From: Takakia lepidozioides | Taxonomy: Eukaryota; Streptophyta; Takakiopsida; Takakiales; Takakiaceae | DNA: 64,000 bases | NCBI GenBank assembly: GCA_030704615.1 | Contig: CM060732.1 | Span: forward strand, 63,655,053 to 63,719,052 | Reading direction: 5' to 3' | In this document: positions 45,978 to 59,933 of the stretch, in pieces | Layout: every line of letters begins with the position of its first letter | Numbering within the stretch: position 1 is the stretch's first letter | Notes under the pieces: model-generated | Databases searched by the model: none | Told to the model about the DNA's origin: nothing | What the model saw: the letters and a program-made list of their open reading frames with translations, nothing else | Translations under genes and position numbers: made by a program

Positions 45978-48860
45978 CTATGGCCAGCTTTTCGCGTGGT
46001 GGTAAAGAGCCTGTTCCTTCATCTGCTGATCCACATCACGCAACACAAAGCGTGTCTCAGGCACATATCCCGCCTCCTTAATCTGCCAAGTCAATCTCTC
46101 TAACGCATCATAGATCTCCTCTGCTTGTGGGTGAGATCTATCTCCAATGGCAAATGTATCCATCTTGTGATTCCACCTTGAAAACATTCTGCAGCACACT
46201 CTGCTAACTCCACATTTCCATAGATTCTGCGGGCACCAAGCAAGGCCCCCCCACACTGAAGCACCTGGTTTGAGTGCCATGTTGCAATAAAATCTTCTTC
46301 ATCCAAGCGCCCTGCATGGCCAAGGAGGTCAACCATGCAGGTGCAGTGCTTTTCTGTTGGTGTAATGCCATGCTCTTGACACATGGATTGAAAATAATGA
46401 CCACCTTCATCTACAAGGCCCAAATGGCTGCATGCAGAGAGAACACCAATAAATGTGACCTCATTTGGCTTCACACTAGTTTAAACAGTTGAGAGCCTCG
46501 TGACCACGCCCATGCTGAGTATATAATCATCGTAGTCCATGAGACCCATCTGGTTTAAGAATTGTCAATCCCGTGCATCCTCTACACTCCCACATTTGCA
46601 ATCAATGAGGGCATTCCTGACGTAGCATCTGACTCACACACAGATTTGATAATGTAGGCATGGACCCACTTGCCCTGTTCCAGGGATGCTTCACACCCCT
46701 CTCTTTGCATTTGTCGAAAGAGTTTGAAAGCCTCCTCACCATGACCACTATGTGCACATCCTCCAATCATCGCAGTCCATGAGACCACATCTCGCTTAGG
46801 CATTCTGGCAAACACATTGAGTGCATCCATCACACTCCTGCACTTGCAATACATACTGACAAGGGCATTCCCGAGTCCAACATCTGACTCAAATTCAGCT
46901 TTGATGATGCTGGCAAGGAGCTGCTTGCCCCGTTCTAAAGCCTCCGGGCCAGCACAAGCGTTGAGGACAATAATAAAAGAGACAATATCTGCCTTCATGC
47001 CTTCTCTTTGCATGCGCTGAAAGAGTTAAAAAGACCATGACCATGCTGAGCAGATCCTGCAATCATAGCAGTCCACGAGAGCCCATCTCGCTTGGGCATT
47101 GCACGTCAAATACTCGGGTGGCATCCATCAAACTCTCACACCTGCAATACATGCTGACAAGGGCAGTCCCCACAGGGACATCCCCCTCAAGTCCAGCCTC
47201 AATGCACGCACCACATCACGTTCAGCAATACTGATGCACCCACATTTGACATACATGTCCACCAGGGCAGTGTTCACAATGACATCGGGTACAATTCCAG
47301 ATTTGATAATGTCACCCATGGACCTCTTTGCACTTTTCCAGGGCTGCCAGGCTTGCACACGCATTGCAAATGCAAACAAACGTCATGTAGTTGGGCTTCA
47401 CCCCCTTCGCACATCATTTGCTCATAGGTCTCCAAAGCCTCCATCCCGTGCCCTTGCTGTGCATATCCTGCAATCATCGCACTCCACGACACCACATCTC
47501 ATTCAGCCATATTGTCAAACACTCCCTTCATACATGTCCACGAGGGTATTGTTCATAATGACATTTGGTACAACTGCAGCTCTGACCATGTCGCCATGGA
47601 CCTCTTTGCCCTTTTCCAGAGCTGCCAGGCTTGCACACGCATTGCTAATGCATAGAAACGTGATGTGGTTGGGTTTCACCCTTGCCCCATCATCTGATCA
47701 AGGTCTCCAAAGCCCCCATACCACGTCCCTGCTGTGGATACCCTGCAAGCATCGTCTTCAATGACACCACATCTCGTTCAGCCATAGTGTTGAAAACTCC
47801 CTTTGCATCCTTAATGCACCCACATTTGGCATACATGTCCACCATGGTAGTGTTCACAATGACATCTGGTACAATTCCAGCTTTGACGATGTCACCTTGC
47901 ACCTCTTTGCCCTTTTCCAGGGCTGCCAGGCTTGCAAACGCACAGATGTGATGTGGTCGGGCTTCACCCCTTCCACCATCATTTGCTCATAGGTCTCCAA
48001 AGCCTCCGTCCCGCGCTCCTGCTGTGCATACCCTGCAAGCATCGCGGTCCACGACACCACATTTCATTCAGCATATTGTTGAACACTGCCTTCGCATCCT
48101 CAATGCTCCCACATTGGCATACATGTCCATGAGGGCATTGTTCAGAATGACATCGGGTACAATTCCAGCCCTGACAATGTCGCCATGGGCCTCTTTGCCA
48201 TTTTCCAGAGCTGCCAGGCTTGCGCATGCATTGCAAACACACACAAACGTGATGTGGTTGGGCTTCACCCCTTCCCCCATCATTTGTTCATAGGTCTCCA
48301 AAGCCTCCACCCCACGTCCCTGCTGTGCATACCCTGCAAGCATCACGCTCCATGACACCACACCACATCTCGTTCAGCCTGCATATTGTTGAACTTTCAA
48401 AACTGCCTTTGCATCCTTAATGCACCCACATTTGGCATACATGTCCACCAGGGCAGTGTTTCAGAATGACATCTGGTAGAATTCCAGCTTTGACGATGTC
48501 ATCATGGACCTCTTTGCCCTTTTCCAGGGCTCCCAGGCTTGCACACGCATTGCAAACGCAAAGGAACGTGATATGGTTGGGCTTCACCCCTTCCCCCATC
48601 ATTTGCTCATAGGTCTCCAAAGCCTCCCTGCTGTGCATACCCTGCAAGCATCGCGCTCCACGACACCACATCTTGTTCAGCCTGCATATTGTTGAAAACT
48701 GCCTTTGCATCCTTAATGCACCCACATTTGGCATACATGTCCACAGGGCAGTGTTCAGAATGACATCTAGTACAATTCCAGCTTTGACGATCTCATCATG
48801 GACCTCTTTCCCCTTTTCCAGGGCTCCCAGGTTTGCACACGCAAGGCTGCCCTTCACTCA
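45978..48860 (-). pseudogene. PLS-PPR pseudogene with E and partial DYW domain
   Basis: Read from 48860 down: about seven PPR triplet remnants (for example 48857-48417, 48361-48068, 47902-47690, 47013-46582 with SMYCKCRSVMDALNVFARM), then an E domain at 46474-46100 (SACSHLGLVDEGGHYFQSMC, HCTCMVDLLGHAGRLDE) and the start of a DYW cytidine-deaminase-like domain at 46280-45978 (FAIGDRSHPQAEEIYDALER, AGYVPETRFVLRDVDQQMKE). The HSEK zinc motif is changed (YHHAKSWP) and the DYW end is lost. Frameshifts separate the pieces. A functional relative would edit organelle RNA. Confidence 0.9.
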
Positions 48861-49006
48861 TCCATGTCACAAACCGGAAATGAGTTCAGGTTTTATGCCT
48901 AACTGTTGTTCGGACATTCTGCACTCTTCCAACATGGCCTTGGACACGTCAGCTTCCAAGTCAACTTCCAAGTCAACTTCATCTTAGCAGGGTCAGTTCC
49001 TCTTGC

Positions 49007-50925
49007 CTAATATCCAGGTACTTGAAATCTCCTCTTCCCGTTCTCCAGGACTTCACTTGTTGGACTGGATGTTGGCAGATCCACTACCTTCGTCTCCAGA
49101 CACAAAACCAATGGCCAGCTTCTCACTGTGGTGGCAAAAAAAAAATTCCTTTTCCTCCTCCCCCACATCATGCAATACAAACACGTGTCAGGCAGGCACA
49201 TACCCCGCCTCCTTTCATCTGCCGAGACTCAGCTCAGCATGGATTTCCTTAATTCTGGGATGTCATCTACAACGAAGGTGTGCACCTATTGCCAACCTCA
49301 ATGTAGCAGCGACCTGGCTCCTTTCTAACCCCTCTAACCTTCATCATTCTTCTCACCTTTGCAGTATTATCCCACCTACCAGCTGCAGCATAGATGTTTG
49401 ATAGCAACACATAAGTCGCGGCATCCTAGTGTTCATCCCATTTGAGGATAGATGTTGCCGCACGTTCAGCCATCTCCACATTGCCATGGATTCTGCAGGC
49501 ACGAAGCAAGGCCTTCCACACCACAACGTCTGGATTGATTGGCATCTTATTAATCAGATCCACTACCTCATCCAGTTGTCCCGCACGTCCAAGAAGGTCC
49601 ACCATACAGCCAAAGTGCTTTACTGTCGGAGTGACACCATGATCTTGATTTCCTTCTTCATTCAGTAGGCCAGAGTGGCTGCATGCAGAGAGAACACATA
49701 TAAAGGTGATACTGTCCGGCTTCAAGCCATTCTTTTACATTCCCTCAAATAGTTGCAGGACCTCCCTATGACACCATGCTGGGCATATCCTGCGAACATC
49801 GCGTTCGACGACACCACATTTCGTTCAGCCATATTGTCGAACACTCCCTTCGCATCCTCAATGCACCCACATTTGGCATACATGTCCACTAGGGCAGTGT
49901 ACAATTCCAGCTTTGACGATGTCACCATGGACCTCTTTTCCCTTTTCCAGGGCTGCCAGGCTTGCACAGGCATTACAAACGGAAACAAACGTGATGCGGT
50001 CGGGCTTCACCCCTTCCCCCATCATTTGCTCATAGGTCTCCAAAGCCTCCATCCCGCGCCCTTGCTGTGCATACCCTGCAATCATCGCACTCCACGACAC
50101 CAAATCTCGTTCAGCCATACTGTCAAACACTCCCTCCGCATCCTCGATGCACCCACATTTTGCATACATGCCCACGAGGATATCGTTCAGAATCACATCT
50201 GGTACAATTCCAGCTTTTGCGATACAACCATGCACTCTTTGCCCTTTTCCAGGGCTGCCAGGCTTGCAAATGCATAGATGTGATGTGGTCGGGCTTCACC
50301 CCTTCCACCATCATCTGCTCACACGTCTCCAAAGCCTCCATCCCACGCCCCTGCTGTGTATGCCCTGCAAGCATCGCGTTCCATGACACCACATTTCATT
50401 CAGCCATATTGTTGAACACTGCCTTCGCATCCTCGATGCTCCCACATTTGGCATACATATCCGCGAGGGCATTGTTCAGAATGACATCGGGTACAATTCC
50501 AGCTCTGACGATGTCGCCGTGGGCCTCTTTGCCCTTTTCCAGAGCTCCCAGGCTTTGCACACGCATTGCAAACGCACACAAACGTGATGTGGTTGGGCTT
50601 CACCCCTTCCCCCATCATTTGTTCATAGGTCTCCAAAACCTCCACCCCACGTCCCTGCTGTGCATACCCTGCAAGCATCGCGCTCCACACCACATCTCGT
50701 TCAGCCTGCATATTGTTGAAAACTGCCTTTGCATCCTTAATGCACCCACATTTGGCATACATGTCCACCAAGGCAGTGTTCAGAATGACATCTGGTACAA
50801 TTCCAGCTTTGACGAGGTCATCATGGACCTCTTTCCCCTTTTCTAGGGCTCCCAGGCTTGCATACGCATTGCAAATGCAACCGAACGTGATGTGGTTGGG
50901 CTTCACCCCTTCGCGCATCATTTGC
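49007..50925 (-). pseudogene. PLS-PPR pseudogene with E and decayed DYW domain
   Basis: From 50921 down: four triplet remnants (50921-50400, 50392-50123, 50235-49858, 49988-49722; for example ALVDMYAKCGCIKDAKAVFN and [20 protein letters not shown]-like), an E domain at 49725-49426 ([40 protein letters not shown]) and a corrupted DYW start at 49201-49007. Several overlapping frames show indels. Its likely N-terminus lies at 51540-51300, cut off by the LINE-like insertion at 50935-51240. Confidence 0.9.
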
Positions 50926-50934
50926 TCATATGCC

Positions 50935-51240
50935 TGTACCTCTGTTTACCAACTTTGAAAGTCTCGAGGCTGAGCCAAACGCCCAGGCCCTTTTGGGGCC
51001 TAGTTATTGGGCAAACCACACACAGCAGGTTGATGCTTGTAAAGGGATTTCTAGAGGATATCTGGAAAACCCGGATCAATTGTTTAAACTGGGCGCGGAG
51101 TCAATGGCCACAAGGCTACGGCAAACAACGTCTTACGAATTCAAGGTCAGATGGTTGGGTCAGCTGCAATGTAGGACTAAAAACACATACCCTAAGTTAA
51201 TCGACTCTATCTTGGAAGCAGGATTGCCCTGTCAAACAGG
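50935..51240 (+). mobile_element. LINE-like C-terminal module, fourth copy
   Basis: Encodes PVPLFTNFESLEAEPNAQ and YWANHTQQVDACKGISRGY, closely matching the module at 29869-30207 but on the plus strand, and continues with LGAESMATRLRQTTSYEFKV. It interrupts a PPR pseudogene between its N-terminal exon-like part and its repeats. Confidence 0.75.
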
Positions 51241-51289
51241 TTAAGTCCTGGCGGAAGAAGCGGTTTTCAAGGATCTGATTCTGAGTCCG

Positions 51290-51640
51290 CAAACACAAAC
51301 GAACGTGATGTGGATGGGCTTCACCCCTCGTGTGCACCTGCTTTCCAGCTTCAAGGCCTTTCATCTTGATGCACTTATGCAAGAGACAGACATACGTATC
51401 TGAATCTGCTGAAATTCCTCCTTGGTTTAAAGTTTGTAGAGCCTCTTTCAGTCTGCTTGCCTCACAAAGCATCTTCACATGCCCAGAAGTGCCAGAAGAG
51501 GCATTGTGGACTCCCTCTCTTGATCCTCTTTCAGAAGTTGTGGTAACGGTATATGCCCATAAATTTGAGCATAGTAATATATGTGCAACACCCGTTGTCA
51601 GGAGCTGATGAATCGATGGGGTGTGATGGCAGCTTGTCAC
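51290..51640 (-). pseudogene. N-terminal part of a PPR pseudogene
   Basis: Encodes KMLCEASRLKEALQTLNQGG, DSDTYVCLLHKCIKMKGLEA and GKQVHTRG, matching the beginning of the intact gene at 62451 (KAGRLKEALHILNQMG, TYICLLQECTNMKALAEGKQ). After the VHTRG codons the frame is lost. It is separated from the repeats at 50925 by the LINE-like fragment. Confidence 0.85.
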
Positions 51641-51699
51641 TGAATGTTAAGACTGCACTCTTTATGTTGCGCTAGTTAGTTGACCATTTCCCCATGCAG

Positions 51700-51880
51700 G
51701 TTTCTGTAGCTATTGATCCACAGGGAATCATAGGTCATCTAGAGCTTGAAGTCCGGCCCTGTTGGATGAGTCTGGACCCACACTCTATCCCTGCTCCTTC
51801 AGCTATCCATGCTATGTACAAATCATGCATACATCCTTGCTTTGCTGCTAGCAGCTGACAATGACAGCCTAGATTTGTTC
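51700..51880. repeat. Duplicated non-PPR block, copy 2
   Basis: See 45600-45790. The spacing of about 6.1 kb in the same orientation suggests segmental duplication of PPR units with flanks. Confidence 0.85.
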
Positions 51881-52229
51881 TAGGAAACACCCAACTCAAC
51901 TTATCACACTAGTTCCTATGCTCAATTGCATCTGCTACTCTCTGTAATCCAACAGGCATTTACCTTTTTTGCCTCGATTGTCCCACCATTAACAGGGTTA
52001 GAAAAATATTCATTCCACAGCTTCTCGTCTTTGTTACCTGTTCTGGATACTTTCCTGTTGTCACATTGGCAGTATCATGTCAGTCACTCCAAACTATCAA
52101 AGTTTAGTCAACCAGCTAACTTGCAGAATTCAACATGAAAATTTAGGGCTGATTCTGATAACAGGCATCTCAGGCCTAGTCTGATGAGAGGCAAAAACAG
52201 GCTGAAATAGGTCGAAGAAGAGGGTACCG

Positions 52230-52690
52230 TCACCATATTGCGTGAAACCCCTCCGCGCTCAAGGATGTCGGGTGGCTCAATTCTGGCTTTGATAATATCA
52301 GCATGGATCTTTTTGGCCTTTTCCAGGTCTGCTAGGCTGGCACATGCATCGAGAACGGAAGTGAATGTGACTTTGTCCGGTACCCACCCTTCCCATATCA
52401 TTTGCTCATAGGTCTCCAAGGCCTCCTGACCACACCCTTGCTGAGCATATCCTGCAATCATCGCACTCCATGAAACCACATCTCGTCCAGCCATATTGAC
52501 GAAAACTCGACGGGCCTCCTTCATGCTCCCGCACTTGGCATAGATGGCAGCAAGGGCAGCCTCTAGAATAATATCTGGTGCAATTCCAGCTTTCAAAATG
52601 TCAGCTTGGACCTGTTTTCCCTTTTCCAGGGCACCTATGCTGGCACACGCTGCTGAGAGCAGAAACGAACGTGACCGTGGTGGGCGTCAC
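52230..52690 (-). pseudogene. PPR pseudogene fragment
   Basis: Encodes [60 protein letters not shown] and DACASLADLEKAKKIHADII, one and a half triplets in one frame, then diverges. The sequence after 52230 matches the duplicated flank at 45020-45090. Confidence 0.85.
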
Positions 52691-52699
52691 CCCTTCACG

Positions 52700-53690
52700 T
52701 ACCATTGGTCAAAGGTTCCACATTCTGTGTGCTGCTTGTGTCTGTAGTCAGGTAATGCCAGATTGGTCTGTGAGAACCACCACGGTGCAGAAAGAGATTG
52801 AAACACGGCGTAAGACCAAGCTGACTCTTCCAAGAACCTTGTAAACGCGATCAAGGACGCGGGGGCATCATCTATCCGGGTTTTTTTCCCAGTTATTTTC
52901 GGGCAGACTGGGCAGGGCCCAAAGAAATTGATGACGTACGAAACGTGGCTACGACACGTGGCTACGACACGTGGCTACGACACGTGGCGACGATGATGTG
53001 GCACTATGGCACCCTATTCCTGCTCTACGCTAAACTAGCTCTCGACCTTCGGTCGTCGCTAGAATATAGAAATAAAACACACTAGGGCTTGGCATTCCTC
53101 CGCACTGTTATTGATGACTTCTGAGAACAACGTCCACGTCGATGGGCTATGTCACGTCGATGGGCTATGTCACGGTTTCATGAAGAAACTTTGTTGTTTT
53201 CTAGTTAATGCATATTTGTTCCAGCGTTCGTCATGTATTTTGTCTTTAATTAAATCATTAAGAAAAAACATTCTTTCTGTATTATTTGAAGTGCATGCCC
53301 AAGTTGTTTTGATAAAAATCTTTGTCTTGATAAAATTTTATATTTGTTCTGCCACTTTCCAATTCCACTTATCTATCGAGCTGTGCAGAATTGGATGCCA
53401 ACCTTAGGGCCGGGATATGTGGAAAGGAAGTTTCTGAGATTTGTAACTATGTCAGCCTGAATATTACAAAACATTCTGGTCTACTATGGGCACTTGGTTG
53501 GATGTGGTAGCCACTGGTCTTGAATCTTGGGCCATGCAGCTTTACTATATGTTTTAATTAAGAGACAACTAAAATTGTTTAGCCGGAGAGCTCTTGTAGT
53601 CTCCTGCATCATGAGAGGCCTTCACTGCAGCCTCCCGCAATCTGCCAGCCTGGATCACCAGCTCCAAGTGTCAGCACAGCATTGGTACAA
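52700..53690. other. No gene; short tandem repeats
   Basis: Contains the ACGTGGC array (listed separately), a duplicated 19-bp cgtcgatgggctatgtcac (53136-53173) and a dispersed repeat starting acactagggcttggcattcc (53081) shared with 42900. Confidence 0.6.
52943..52988 (+). promoter_or_regulatory. Four ACGTGGC (G-box/ABRE-like) elements at 13-bp spacing
   Basis: ACGTGGC at 52943, 52956, 52969 and 52982. The last three are within gacACGTGGC, the core bound by plant bZIP/ABF factors. No gene start was found directly next to it, so it may be only a minisatellite. Confidence 0.45.
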
Positions 53691-53699
53691 TTCCATGTC

Positions 53700-55439
<1,740 letters not shown>

Positions 55440-55460
<21 letters not shown>

Positions 55461-57121
55461 GCAAATCCCCCCACACTGAAGCATCTAGTTTGATTGGCAT
55501 TTTGTTAATGAGGTCCTCTGCCTTGTCCAATTCCCCTGCACGGCCAAGAAGGTCTACCATGCAGCCAAAATGTTCCATTGTAGGCATGCGATCATGTTCT
55601 TCAATGGAATCAAAGCAGCGGATGGCCTATCTACTAGGCCCACATGGCTGCATGCAGAGAGGATGGAAACAAAAGTGAGCAGACTAATGAATGTAACCTT
55701 GTCAGCCATCACTCAGTCCCTTTGCATTTGCTCATAGATTTTGAGGGCCTCTTCACCATGACCACATTGAGCATATCCTGCGACCATTGCACTCCATGAC
55801 ACCACTATCATGATTATCCATTTTGTCAAACACTTAACGTGCCTCTTGCACACTCCCACATTTAGCATACATATGGACTAGGGTAGTCTCCAAATTAATA
55901 TATGACATAATTCCAGATTCCTTGATGTCAGCATGGATCTGCTTCCCTGTTTCCAGTGCTCTAAGCTAGCACAGGCATCGAGAATGGTAATATACGTGAC
56001 TCTGTTAGGTATCACCCCTTCCTGTTCCATTTGCTCATAGATTTTGAGAGCCTCTTCGCCATGTCCAAGCTGAGCATACCCTGTGATCACGGCACTCCAT
56101 GAGACCACATCGTGCTTAGACATTCTGTCAAACACTTCACGCGCATCCTTCACACTCCCGCAACTGGCATACATGTGGACAAGAGCGGTGTCTCTGTAAC
56201 TAGGCTACTCGGTCACCACATATTTGAGCTTACACACAGTGGGAGAACACAAACCTATTGCTTCTTGACACGGATGGTGCCCCATCACACCCAACATCAT
56301 CCACATGCCCTGCAATAGCACAATGACAACCGCAAAGAAGGAAGATAAATGTCAATCCAAACTGCCATATTGGCTAGAAATTGTATGCAAAAAACAATGT
56401 AGATGAGTCTCTCTTGTGATGCATGCAATTTCAAGAAGATGTCGTTTGCAGTTGGCATGCAAGTGTCCACGAGAGGATTCAGGGTAGGAGTTGCACCTGC
56501 ATACTCCTGGAGGAAATCCATTGTGGATGGTGACAAAGCAGCGTTCAGATTCCACCATGCACGGTAAAAAAGGTCCACCATGCAGCCATAATGTTCCACA
56601 GTAGCATTGAGCCCATGATCTCGACTCATGGGATCAAAATAGTGCTGGCCTAGACCCCCCTGATTACATGCCAATAGAAGACATACAAAGGTGATACCAT
56701 TCACCTTTTCTGTTGCATGTGTTCAAATACACGAAGAGCCTCCCTACCATACCCATGCTGGATATCCGTGTCAATATCCTAGCTTTGATGATGGCACCAT
56801 GGATCTATATGCCTTTTTCCAGGGCGGCAAGACGCGCGCACATATTGAGAATGCAAATCAACACAACTTTGTTGGGCTTGACACATTCCCTTATCATTTG
56901 CTCACATATGTCTATAGCCTCTTTATTATACCCATGCTGAGCATATCATAACATTGCACTCCATGAGATAGCATCTTGTTGAGCCATATTGTCAAACACT
57001 TGACGCGAATCCTTTAGGCTGCTACACTTTGCATTCATGTCCACAAGGGCATTCTGGAGAATGAAATATGGTATAATCCCAGTTTTGATGATGTCAGCAT
57101 GTACCTTTTTGCCATTTTCCA
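55440..57121 (-). pseudogene. PLS-PPR pseudogene, 5' end cut by a copia LTR
   Basis: From 57121 down: GKKVHADIIKTGIIP, ALVDMNAKCSSLKDSRQVFD, DAISWSAML; a damaged triplet at 56890-56700; an E-like remnant at 56704-56560 (HGLNATVEHYGCMVDLFYRA); a further triplet at 56174-55878 (SKHDVVSWSAVITGYAQLGH); a damaged repeat at 55830-55700; and a second E-like remnant at 55620-55440. Two E-like parts suggest two fused or tandem pseudogenes. The reading frame stops at the LTR boundary, 57121/57122. Confidence 0.85.
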
Positions 57122-57425
57122 TGTTGGAAAATAGCTCCATAATCTGCATCTTGACTTGTAGATAAAGTTAGAGACATTAAAAGTAACTCTGTATTTAGAG
57201 AGGCTTTTGTCTCTTAAGGTTAAAGCTAGTCCATTTTGGGACTACTTAACGTATGTAATGAAAGTGGGTATAAAAGGCAAGTCTTAGTGATTGCTTTTAG
57301 CCTAGCTAGAACTATATAAGAAGCTCGGGGGTGAAGCCACATATCAGTTGTTCATGCTGTGTGTTTCTATGGTTGGTGGAGAGCTTCTATACAATCCTCA
57401 TTTGTTGTTTTATCTACGTTTTTCA
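57122..57425 (+). mobile_element. Ty1/copia-type LTR (5' LTR of a truncated element)
   Basis: 304 bp starting TGTTGGAAAATAG and ending ttttTCA, with tataaaag (57270) and tatataag (57314) as TATA candidates. A primer site follows 3 nt later. No 3' LTR or copia polymerase was found downstream, so only the left end of the element remains. It inserted into a PPR pseudogene. Confidence 0.85.
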
Positions 57426-57428
57426 ATA

Positions 57429-57440
57429 TGGTATCAGAGC
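57429..57440 (+). other. Primer-binding site for initiator tRNA-Met
   Basis: TGGTATCAGAGC, the usual plant copia primer-binding site, followed by ctagttgttag. Confidence 0.9.
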
Positions 57441-57720
57441 CTAGTTGTTAGAAGGTGGCTGCAGTTTCATGCGAGATAGAGGAGGTGCTACGAGGTGCCA
57501 GCGAGGACGTGATCAAAGTGAGCTCCTAGTCAAAGCAATTTGGTCCACGACCAGTGATCAGTAAAAGTCTGTGAGTTTGCTGATTGTCAAGATCCTCCTG
57601 TCAGCAGGCCTATGCTCACCTTGGATGACCTTGTTGCTACTGATGCAGCCCCTCTTCTCAACCTTTGATTTATTCGTGTGTTAGTATTATTCGATATTTG
57701 GTCAAATATTTATATTAATA
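57441..57720 (+). mobile_element. Possible untranslated leader of the truncated copia element
   Basis: Sequence after the primer site without gag homology by eye. Assigned by position only; the element's right boundary is not visible. Confidence 0.35.
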
Positions 57721-57756
57721 AAGATAATATCCGACACGGACGGGTACAATGAAAAA

Positions 57757-58340
57757 TTATGAGTGGTTAAAGACACCTCAGTGATGGGAAGTGGTTGAAA
57801 CCATTTTCTACTCCACGTGTAATAATTCTTTTTTTTAGATTTTTATCTTTTCAAAATATATTATTCGACGTGGACGAGGATAATATACGTAGATCTGGAG
57901 TGGTTAAAGACCCCCCAGTGATTGGTACCACTGGCACAGTGGTGAATGTGAGTGGTTAAGACCCTTTTGTAACTGAACCACGTTTCAAGTGGGCACTTGT
58001 AAATGGTTACATACACGTGAGTGATTGGTGTGGTGGGTTGTGAGTGGTTGAAGACACCTGAGTGATGGGAGGTGATTGAAACCACTTGCTACTCCACGTG
58101 TAATAATTCAATTTTTATTTAAGATTTATTTTTTCAAAATATATTTTAATTATGAACTATATTATTCCACGTGGGACAGTATACATAGATCTGGAGTGGT
58201 TAAAAACCCCATTGATTGGTACCACTTTGAGAGTGGTGTAGAGCGAGTGGTTACAGACCATTTAGTAACTGGAACCACTCGGCCAATGGTTACGTATGAG
58301 TGATTACATACACACCAATGATTAGTATTACTTCTGTGGT
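57757..58340. repeat. ~282-bp tandem repeat, two units
   Basis: gagtggttaaagacacctcag at 57760 recurs at about 58041; both units contain actccacgtgtaataattc, tttcaaaatatatt and agatctggagtggttaaa. The variable parts (gtggttacatacac) repeat on a smaller scale. Confidence 0.8.
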
Positions 58341-58561
58341 GATACATGAAAAACTTTAGTGGTTTGTGTGTTGCCCAAAATCCATCCATCTATCGCTACA
58401 TTCATCCATCCAGTCATGAGTAGAGGGGACTTAGCATTTTTTTTGTCTTCCCTACTGCTGTGGCATCTGTTTATTTTCTTTGTGTCGAGTTTGATCGTGA
58501 GAGACAAACATGACAGAGCTGTGTTTGTTTTCTTATAGTGTTGAGTTTGTTCATGAGAGAC

Positions 58562-58927
58562 GACGAGCGGAGCTGGTGGGATAGAGGCAGATAGGGACTC
58601 AAGGCCTAGAATTGGGGCATGAAGGTGTGCACGATGGTGGGACAACTGCGATCGCAAGGTGTGGTTTTTTCTCAATGTACAATGACGAGCGGAGCTGGTG
58701 GGATAGAGGGCAGACAGGGACTCAAGACCTAGAATCGGGGCATGAAGGCATGCACGATGGTGGGACAACCGCGATCGCAAGGTGTGGCTTTTCTCAATGT
58801 ACAATGATGAGCGGAGCTGAAGGGATAGGGGGCAGACAGGGACTCAAGCCCTAGAATCGGGGCATGAAGGTCTGTACGATGGTGGGACAACTGCGATCGC
58901 AAGGTGTGGCTTTTTGTCAATGTACGA
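58562..58927. repeat. 122-bp tandem repeat, three units
   Basis: gacgagcggagctgg at 58562, 58684 and 58806 (third slightly changed). Each unit carries cgatggtgggacaac, gcgatcgcaaggtgtgg and tcaatgtacaatga. The long minus-strand ORF over it is a repeat by-product. Confidence 0.9.
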
Positions 58928-59435
58928 CGTGAAGAAGTTTGTCCATCCTGCAAATGAGGGCTCTTGGCTCCTATTAGACGTACCATGATTTCGTATTCTT
59001 CTTGATGTTTACAAGGTTTTTGGGAGAGTCGGGTTGGTCTTAGCAGGTTATGTTTCAAGGTCGTGTTTCAATCTATGCTCGCTCAGCTGTAGTCGCCTTA
59101 AAATTTTCCCTGACATCCCTGTCTGGTGTGGACTATAAAGTCTGTGTTGTTGTGCCTTCGTCCTAACTGCACTCGTAGCACCAAAATACTTGGGATTTAG
59201 TTAAGTTGCCAGAAGTATCTTCCATTTCCTCTAGGTTTTTTGACAGTTCGGAGGGTCCAAGAATCCCGCAATACTAGATGGTTAGGGGAACACTGTTTTC
59301 CAAAAGATACAGTCTGGCAGCATAGGATGCAGTACCTCCTTCAGCCTTTCTACCATAGGGAATAATCTTGAACAACCTACCTTGGAGTATCCTAGCGATT
59401 ACACCAGTAAGGAACTTAATGAGAAAAATTGTCGT
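58928..59435. other. No gene seen
   Basis: Single-copy looking sequence without recognised coding. Confidence 0.5.
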
Positions 59436-59933
59436 TTATATAAGCAAGTGGAGCAGTCCACAGACCACCATCATGCCTGAATCGTCGTAAGCTCTCCTAC
59501 ACAAATGATGAAAACCCGGTAGAGCTTTATTTACAGGAAACATTTGAACATATGATAGAAAAAACCCAAAACCTAGGAAAGAACAAAGAAGGGAGGAAAG
59601 GGAAGCAAGATTGGGTCTAATGTCTGGGAGAGTTGGGAGGTGGAATGAAGCCGATCCAGCTATGTCTGCCCGATGTAAAATGGCCATTGCTTGAGCTCTC
59701 TGTAATGCAACGGCCACTTTTTGTCTATAAAAGGCCACAAGAACGGAGGCGTAATGAATGCCCATGGTCTTGTTTGGGACCGCTTTGATGGGCACATGAA
59801 CGGAGTAAGTCATCAAATTGGCGATGTGCCGAATATCCCTACAACCAAAGGGATGAAAGTGTCGGTAGGATGTCTGTCCCAATAGTCTCGTTCGTTGACT
59901 TGAGCAGGAACCAAAGCCATGGAGTCCTCTCAA
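59436..59933 (-). CDS. Unrecognised 165-residue ORF
   Basis: ATG at 59933, stop at 59436. His/Ala/Leu-rich (HVPIKAVPNKTMGIHYASVL, VALQRAQAMAILHRADIAGS) with a hydrophobic segment near residue 115-130 (LSSLLCSFLGFGFFLSYV) that could span a membrane. No family recognised and no splice context; it may be chance. Confidence 0.25.
   Translation of the reverse strand: MRGLHGFGSCSSQRTRLLGQTSYRHFHPFGCRDIRHIANLMTYSVHVPIKAVPNKTMGIHYASVLVAFYRQKVAVALQRAQAMAILHRADIAGSASFHLPTLPDIRPNLASLSSLLCSFLGFGFFLSYVQMFPVNKALPGFHHLCRRAYDDSGMMVVCGLLHLLI

Noticed and set aside
44282-50958. Many plus-strand ORFs (HPHLAYMSTRAVF and GLQSLHPAPLLCIPC types)
   Set aside because: They are antisense shadows of the minus-strand PPR triplets; the repetition comes from the PPR repeat.
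57427-57445. Possible tRNA-related gene
   Set aside because: Only the 12-nt complement of initiator tRNA-Met is present, directly after an LTR, so it is a primer-binding site.
58328-58854. ORFs on both strands over 58.3-58.85 kb
   Set aside because: They read through the 122-bp tandem repeat and repeat the same peptide; no independent support.
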